Source: Candidatus Zhuqueibacterota bacterium
GTDB taxonomy: Bacteria > SM23-31 > B21-G16
Length of the DNA stretch: 8,730 bases
Direction: 5' to 3'
Assembly (NCBI GenBank): GCA_003644825.1
Contig: QNDJ01000044.1
Coordinates: 1-8,730 of the forward strand
Shown here: in pieces, positions 5,601 to 8,730 of the stretch
Numbering within the stretch: position 1 is the first letter of the stretch
Layout: each line of letters begins with the position of its first letter
Notes under the pieces: generated by a model
The model's database searches: none
Seen by the model: only the letters and a program-made list of their open reading frames with translations
Told to the model about the DNA's origin: nothing
Program-made: the position numbers and the translations under genes

Positions 5601-6686
5601 CTAACCCCTTGTAATTATATGAGGTATTTTTAATGTCTCAATACAATTATTACATATATCAATTTGTTTCTGGTTCTGTAATATTCTTTTTCTGAACTTC
5701 CTGCTTGCAGGTGCTTTCCATAAAGATAAAGCATTCTTTTTCTTAAATACATTACCCAGATTATACCTGGCATCTTTATCAAAACAGCAGGGAACAAAGG
5801 TTCCGTCCCAGGTTATAACCATATTTGCCCATACTCTTTTACATCTGTTTTTTACTTTACCTTTAAAATTTATTCCTTCTCCATCATAAGTATATCTGCT
5901 TAACTCATTTTTTGAAGGTAAAAATTCATCAAATCCCAATTCTGGATAAATCTGCACTGTTTTAACAATATAACCATCACAACCTATCTCTCCTGTCAAT
6001 CTCTTAAATTCCTCCAGCTCATCCTCATTATGCTTCATAAGCAGAAATTGTAGAAATACTAACGGCCGGGGAAAATTATTACGATTTCTTCTACTTATTA
6101 TTTCCTGGATACCATCAAGAACTCTTTTGAAGCTTCCTCCTTTTCTATACTTGTTGTAGGTTATTTCGTTAGTGCCATCTAAAGAAATAATCAACTTTTC
6201 AAGCCCTGAATTTACAATATTTTCCGCTGTCCTCTCGATATCTGTAAAATTACCGTTGGTATTTACTGTAGTCATAATTTTATTTTCTTTTGCATAATTA
6301 ATCATTGAAAAGATATCGTTGTTCAAAAAGGGTTCACCCTGAAAATATAAGAGAACTTCCAGCAAATACTTTCCAAGCTCATCAATAATTTTTTTGAAGT
6401 CATTAAACTTCAGGTGTCCTTTTTTTCTTTTCAACAGCCCTGCACCTGATGGGCATTGAGGACAACTCAAGTTGCAAAAATTTGTTGGCTCAATGGTCAA
6501 TATAAATGGATAATTTAATACAATGGGAACACTAAAAACAAGAGATAAACCATAAGAAATAAATGTATTGATTATATTTAAGGTTTTCCTGAAAGTCAAA
6601 TATTTGAAATATTTGAACCCCATACTTTTCATAAATTCAATAAGGAATAAAATCAATATGTTTTTCTTCCTCATCCACCCTGACAA
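5601..6686 (-). CDS. Radical SAM/SPASM domain protein
   Basis: This is a radical S-adenosylmethionine enzyme. The N-terminal segment (about residues 30-60) is partly hydrophobic and helical. It is followed by IEPTNFCNLSCPQCPSG with the [4Fe-4S]/SAM cluster motif CX3CX2C (C71, C75, C78), FQGEPFLN (115-122) at the SAM-binding GGEP position, TTVNTNG (139-145) and LIISLDGTNEITYNKYRKG (165-183). A C-terminal SPASM-like auxiliary cluster region has C282, C300, C301, C345 and C348, within CKRVW, ITWDGTFVPCC, LGNV and ICNNC. This layout is common among radical SAM enzymes in lipid, glycan or peptide modification loci; the substrate is unknown. The longest frame starts at a TTG (6684-6686) that overlaps rnr by 50 nt. 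ATG codons at 6674 and 6632 are alternatives; the latter lies 4 nt past the rnr stop, fitting translational reinitiation. Start uncertain. Confidence 0.92.
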   Translation of the reverse strand: MSGWMRKKNILILFLIEFMKSMGFKYFKYLTFRKTLNIINTFISYGLSLVFSVPIVLNYPFILTIEPTNFCNLSCPQCPSGAGLLKRKKGHLKFNDFKKIIDELGKYLLEVLLYFQGEPFLNNDIFSMINYAKENKIMTTVNTNGNFTDIERTAENIVNSGLEKLIISLDGTNEITYNKYRKGGSFKRVLDGIQEIISRRNRNNFPRPLVFLQFLLMKHNEDELEEFKRLTGEIGCDGYIVKTVQIYPELGFDEFLPSKNELSRYTYDGEGINFKGKVKNRCKRVWANMVITWDGTFVPCCFDKDARYNLGNVFKKKNALSLWKAPASRKFRKRILQNQKQIDICNNCIETLKIPHIITRG

Positions 6687-8730
6687 GCAAAACCTGAATA
6701 GGGTCTCCTAAACGATAAATTTTCTCTCTACTTTTCCCTTTCAATGCGTAGTTTTTTTCATCATACTCATAAAAATCATCTTCAAGATTCCTAATATGGA
6801 TAAGACCTTCACACAGGCTATCCCTTGTTTCTACAAATAAACCAAAAGAAGTAACCCCTGAAATCACAGCTGAAAATACCTCTCCGATGTGCTGTTTCAT
6901 ATACTCCAGCTGTTTTAACCTAATAACTTCTCTTTCTGCCTCCTCTGAAAGCTGTTCCATTTCGGATGAATGCTCACAGACATCTTTCAATTCCTTTTTT
7001 AATATTTTCATATCATTTCTGCTAAAGTTTTCTTCATCATATTTTTTCATCAATCGATGAAGAATTAAATCAGGATACCTTCTTATAGGAGATGTAAAAT
7101 GGGTATACCTTTCAAAAGCAAGAGCAAAATGACCGATATTTTTCGGTGAATACACAGCTTTTCTCATAGACCTTAATGCTACTTCCTTTACAAGATTCTC
7201 CTCGGGTTTACCGATACACTTCGACAGAACCTCCTGAAACCATTTAACCTCTTTTTTGCCCTTCCTGCTGATGTTATAACCCAGCACTTTAATTAAATGC
7301 GTAAAATCTTTTATATCATCCCTGTTGGGTTTATCGTGAACCCGGTAAATATAAGGCAAAGAAACCTGATACTTCCGTTCAAAAAGAAGTATATGACTCG
7401 CCGCAATACAATTCGCCTGAAGCATAAACTCTTCAATCAGGTAATTTGTATCAAACAGTTCTCTTTTATATATTTTAACAGGAACATCCTTTTCATTCAA
7501 TTCAAAAGAAACTTCAGGAACATCAAAATCAATACTTCCTTTTTCTTCTCTTTTATTTCTTAAAACCCTGGCAAGCTCATTCATCTTCTTCAGGACTGGA
7601 TAAAATTCACTTTCCTTCTTTCCATCAAGGATTTCCTGAGCTTCCCTGTATGAAAATCTTTTCTTACTATTTATAACCGTTTTAAGAATCTTATAATTGA
7701 GAACGTCTCCACTCCTGGATAAATCTATAATTATACTAAAAGTTAATCTATCCCTTCCAGGAATTAAACTGCATAAATTATTAGAAAGGTTTTCTGGAAG
7801 CATAGGAATAACTCTATCAATAAGATAAATGCTTGTTCCTCTTTTTCTTGCTTCTTTATCAAGTTCTGTAGAATCTCTAACGAAAAAACTTACGTCAGCA
7901 ATGTGAACCCCGAGCTGAAATTTGCCATCCCCTTTCTCTTCAAGAGATATAGCATCGTCAAAATCCTTGGCATCTTCAGGGTCAATAGTAAAAATCAATT
8001 TGTTCCTGAAATCAACTCTATTTTCAATTTCTTTCAGTATCATCTTTTCGTCCATTTTTTCTGCTTCTTTTACAACCTCTTCTGGAAAAGAACTGGCAAA
8101 CCCATAACTTCTTGCAATTGCAAAAATATCCACTCCTTTCTCACCGGGATAACCTATAACCTCAACAACACTCCCTTCAGGGTTCAGAAATTCGGATTCC
8201 CACCTATCAATCCTTACAACTACCTTCTGACCGTCTTTCACATTTTTTGCGTTTGAATCGTTCACATAAACATTATGAACATACTTCATATCATCCGGTA
8301 TAACATACCCATTAATCTTGAGTTTTCTATATGTTCCAACAATCTCTCTTTTTCTTTTTTCAATAACTTCAACTATTCTTCCTTCTCTGCTTTTTCCGGA
8401 TTTTCTTGCAAAAATTTCAACTCTGACTTTATCACCGGGAAAAGCAGTTCCTCTGTTCTCTTTTCCTATATAAATTTCCCCCTTTTCAGTCGATACAAAT
8501 CCATAGCCATACTTACTTGACCTGAATACACCCGACAGAATGTTATGACTGGCAAATCTATATCTTCTATTCTTCGCTCTTTCTATTCTCTTTTCTTCCA
8601 ATAATTTTTTCAAACACCTTTTCAATTCAGGATAATTCCGTGAAGGAATTTTAAGTCTCCTCTGAATCTCCTTTGATTTAAATGCAACTCCCGAATATTT
8701 TTCCAGAAGAAAAAGAACATCATTTTCAAG
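6637..8730 (-). CDS. rnr: Ribonuclease R (5' end beyond the window)
   Basis: RNase R is a processive 3'-to-5' exoribonuclease of the RNase II/RNB family that degrades structured RNA and takes part in RNA quality control in the cytosol. The frame stays open to base 8730, giving 697 visible residues; the TTG at 8623-8625 is internal. The visible N-terminus (KSKEIQRRLKIPSRNYPELK and following basic residues) is the helix-turn-helix domain. Next come two cold-shock-like domains (the first with SSKYGYGFV and GDKVRVEIF). The RNB domain holds the metal-binding aspartates of IDPEDAKDFDDA (codons at 7981, 7963, 7957 and 7954), DRVIPMLPENLSNNLCSL and HFTSPIRRYPDLILHRLM. A C-terminal S1 domain (GEVFSAVISGVTSFGLFVE) ends at IPY, with no lysine-rich tail. 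All catalytic motifs are intact. It is the most upstream gene of the visible array, and its end overlaps the next gene. Confidence 0.97.
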   Translation of the reverse strand, partial: LENDVLFLLEKYSGVAFKSKEIQRRLKIPSRNYPELKRCLKKLLEEKRIERAKNRRYRFASHNILSGVFRSSKYGYGFVSTEKGEIYIGKENRGTAFPGDKVRVEIFARKSGKSREGRIVEVIEKRKREIVGTYRKLKINGYVIPDDMKYVHNVYVNDSNAKNVKDGQKVVVRIDRWESEFLNPEGSVVEVIGYPGEKGVDIFAIARSYGFASSFPEEVVKEAEKMDEKMILKEIENRVDFRNKLIFTIDPEDAKDFDDAISLEEKGDGKFQLGVHIADVSFFVRDSTELDKEARKRGTSIYLIDRVIPMLPENLSNNLCSLIPGRDRLTFSIIIDLSRSGDVLNYKILKTVINSKKRFSYREAQEILDGKKESEFYPVLKKMNELARVLRNKREEKGSIDFDVPEVSFELNEKDVPVKIYKRELFDTNYLIEEFMLQANCIAASHILLFERKYQVSLPYIYRVHDKPNRDDIKDFTHLIKVLGYNISRKGKKEVKWFQEVLSKCIGKPEENLVKEVALRSMRKAVYSPKNIGHFALAFERYTHFTSPIRRYPDLILHRLMKKYDEENFSRNDMKILKKELKDVCEHSSEMEQLSEEAEREVIRLKQLEYMKQHIGEVFSAVISGVTSFGLFVETRDSLCEGLIHIRNLEDDFYEYDEKNYALKGKSREKIYRLGDPIQVLLVRVDEEEKHIDFIPY

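Noticed and set aside
7297-8520. Plus-strand open frames opposite rnr
   Set aside because: They are antisense shadows of a well-conserved coding frame, with composition of reversed codons and no family motifs.
1-8730. CRISPR arrays, tRNA or rRNA genes, insertion sequences and long direct repeats
   Set aside because: Reading the window by eye showed no repeated spacers, no tRNA-like cloverleaf, no transposase motifs and no terminal inverted repeats.

Overview
The window looks like low-GC bacterial DNA (AT-rich throughout, many A/T homopolymers) with Shine-Dalgarno motifs of the GGAGG/AAGGGG type and frequent TTG or GTG starts. The gene content (bacterial dipeptidyl-peptidase IV, RNase R with an N-terminal helix-turn-helix, a radical SAM/SPASM enzyme, a YbhN-type membrane protein) is bacterial. 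I cannot place the phylum; an uncultured, possibly anaerobic lineage is a guess.

Layout. The left end (2-1672, plus strand) is the C-terminal three quarters of an S9B dipeptidyl-peptidase IV; its frame is open to the window edge, so the ATG at 50 is internal. A 249-bp convergent intergenic region follows. Everything from 1922 to the right edge is on the minus strand and reads as one tightly packed, probably co-transcribed array. In order of transcription (right to left) it holds: RNase R (5' end cut by the window edge), a radical SAM/SPASM protein whose start overlaps the rnr end, a YbhN/LPG-synthase-TM-type membrane protein, a TIGR04076-like small protein with a twin-arginine-like N-terminal extension, an Nramp-like transporter broken into several frames, a 66-aa two-helix membrane protein, an ATC-hydrolase-like domain, and a nitroreductase domain.

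The most unusual part is the promoter-distal module 1922-4645. The hydrolase-like ORF ends with what reads as the first residues of a nitroreductase, and the rest of that nitroreductase continues in another frame immediately afterwards. The natural gene therefore appears to be a hydrolase-nitroreductase fusion of about 410 residues, interrupted by one extra base near an A6 run. The transporter upstream also changes frame, near a T9 run, and seems to lack the stretch between TM1 and TM7. So this module is either decaying in this strain or carries homopolymer sequencing errors. I infer from co-location only that the TIGR04076-like protein, transporter, small membrane protein and hydrolase-nitroreductase formed a functional set. 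The hydrolase family name points to small S/N heterocycle or amide chemistry, but the substrate cannot be read from the sequence.
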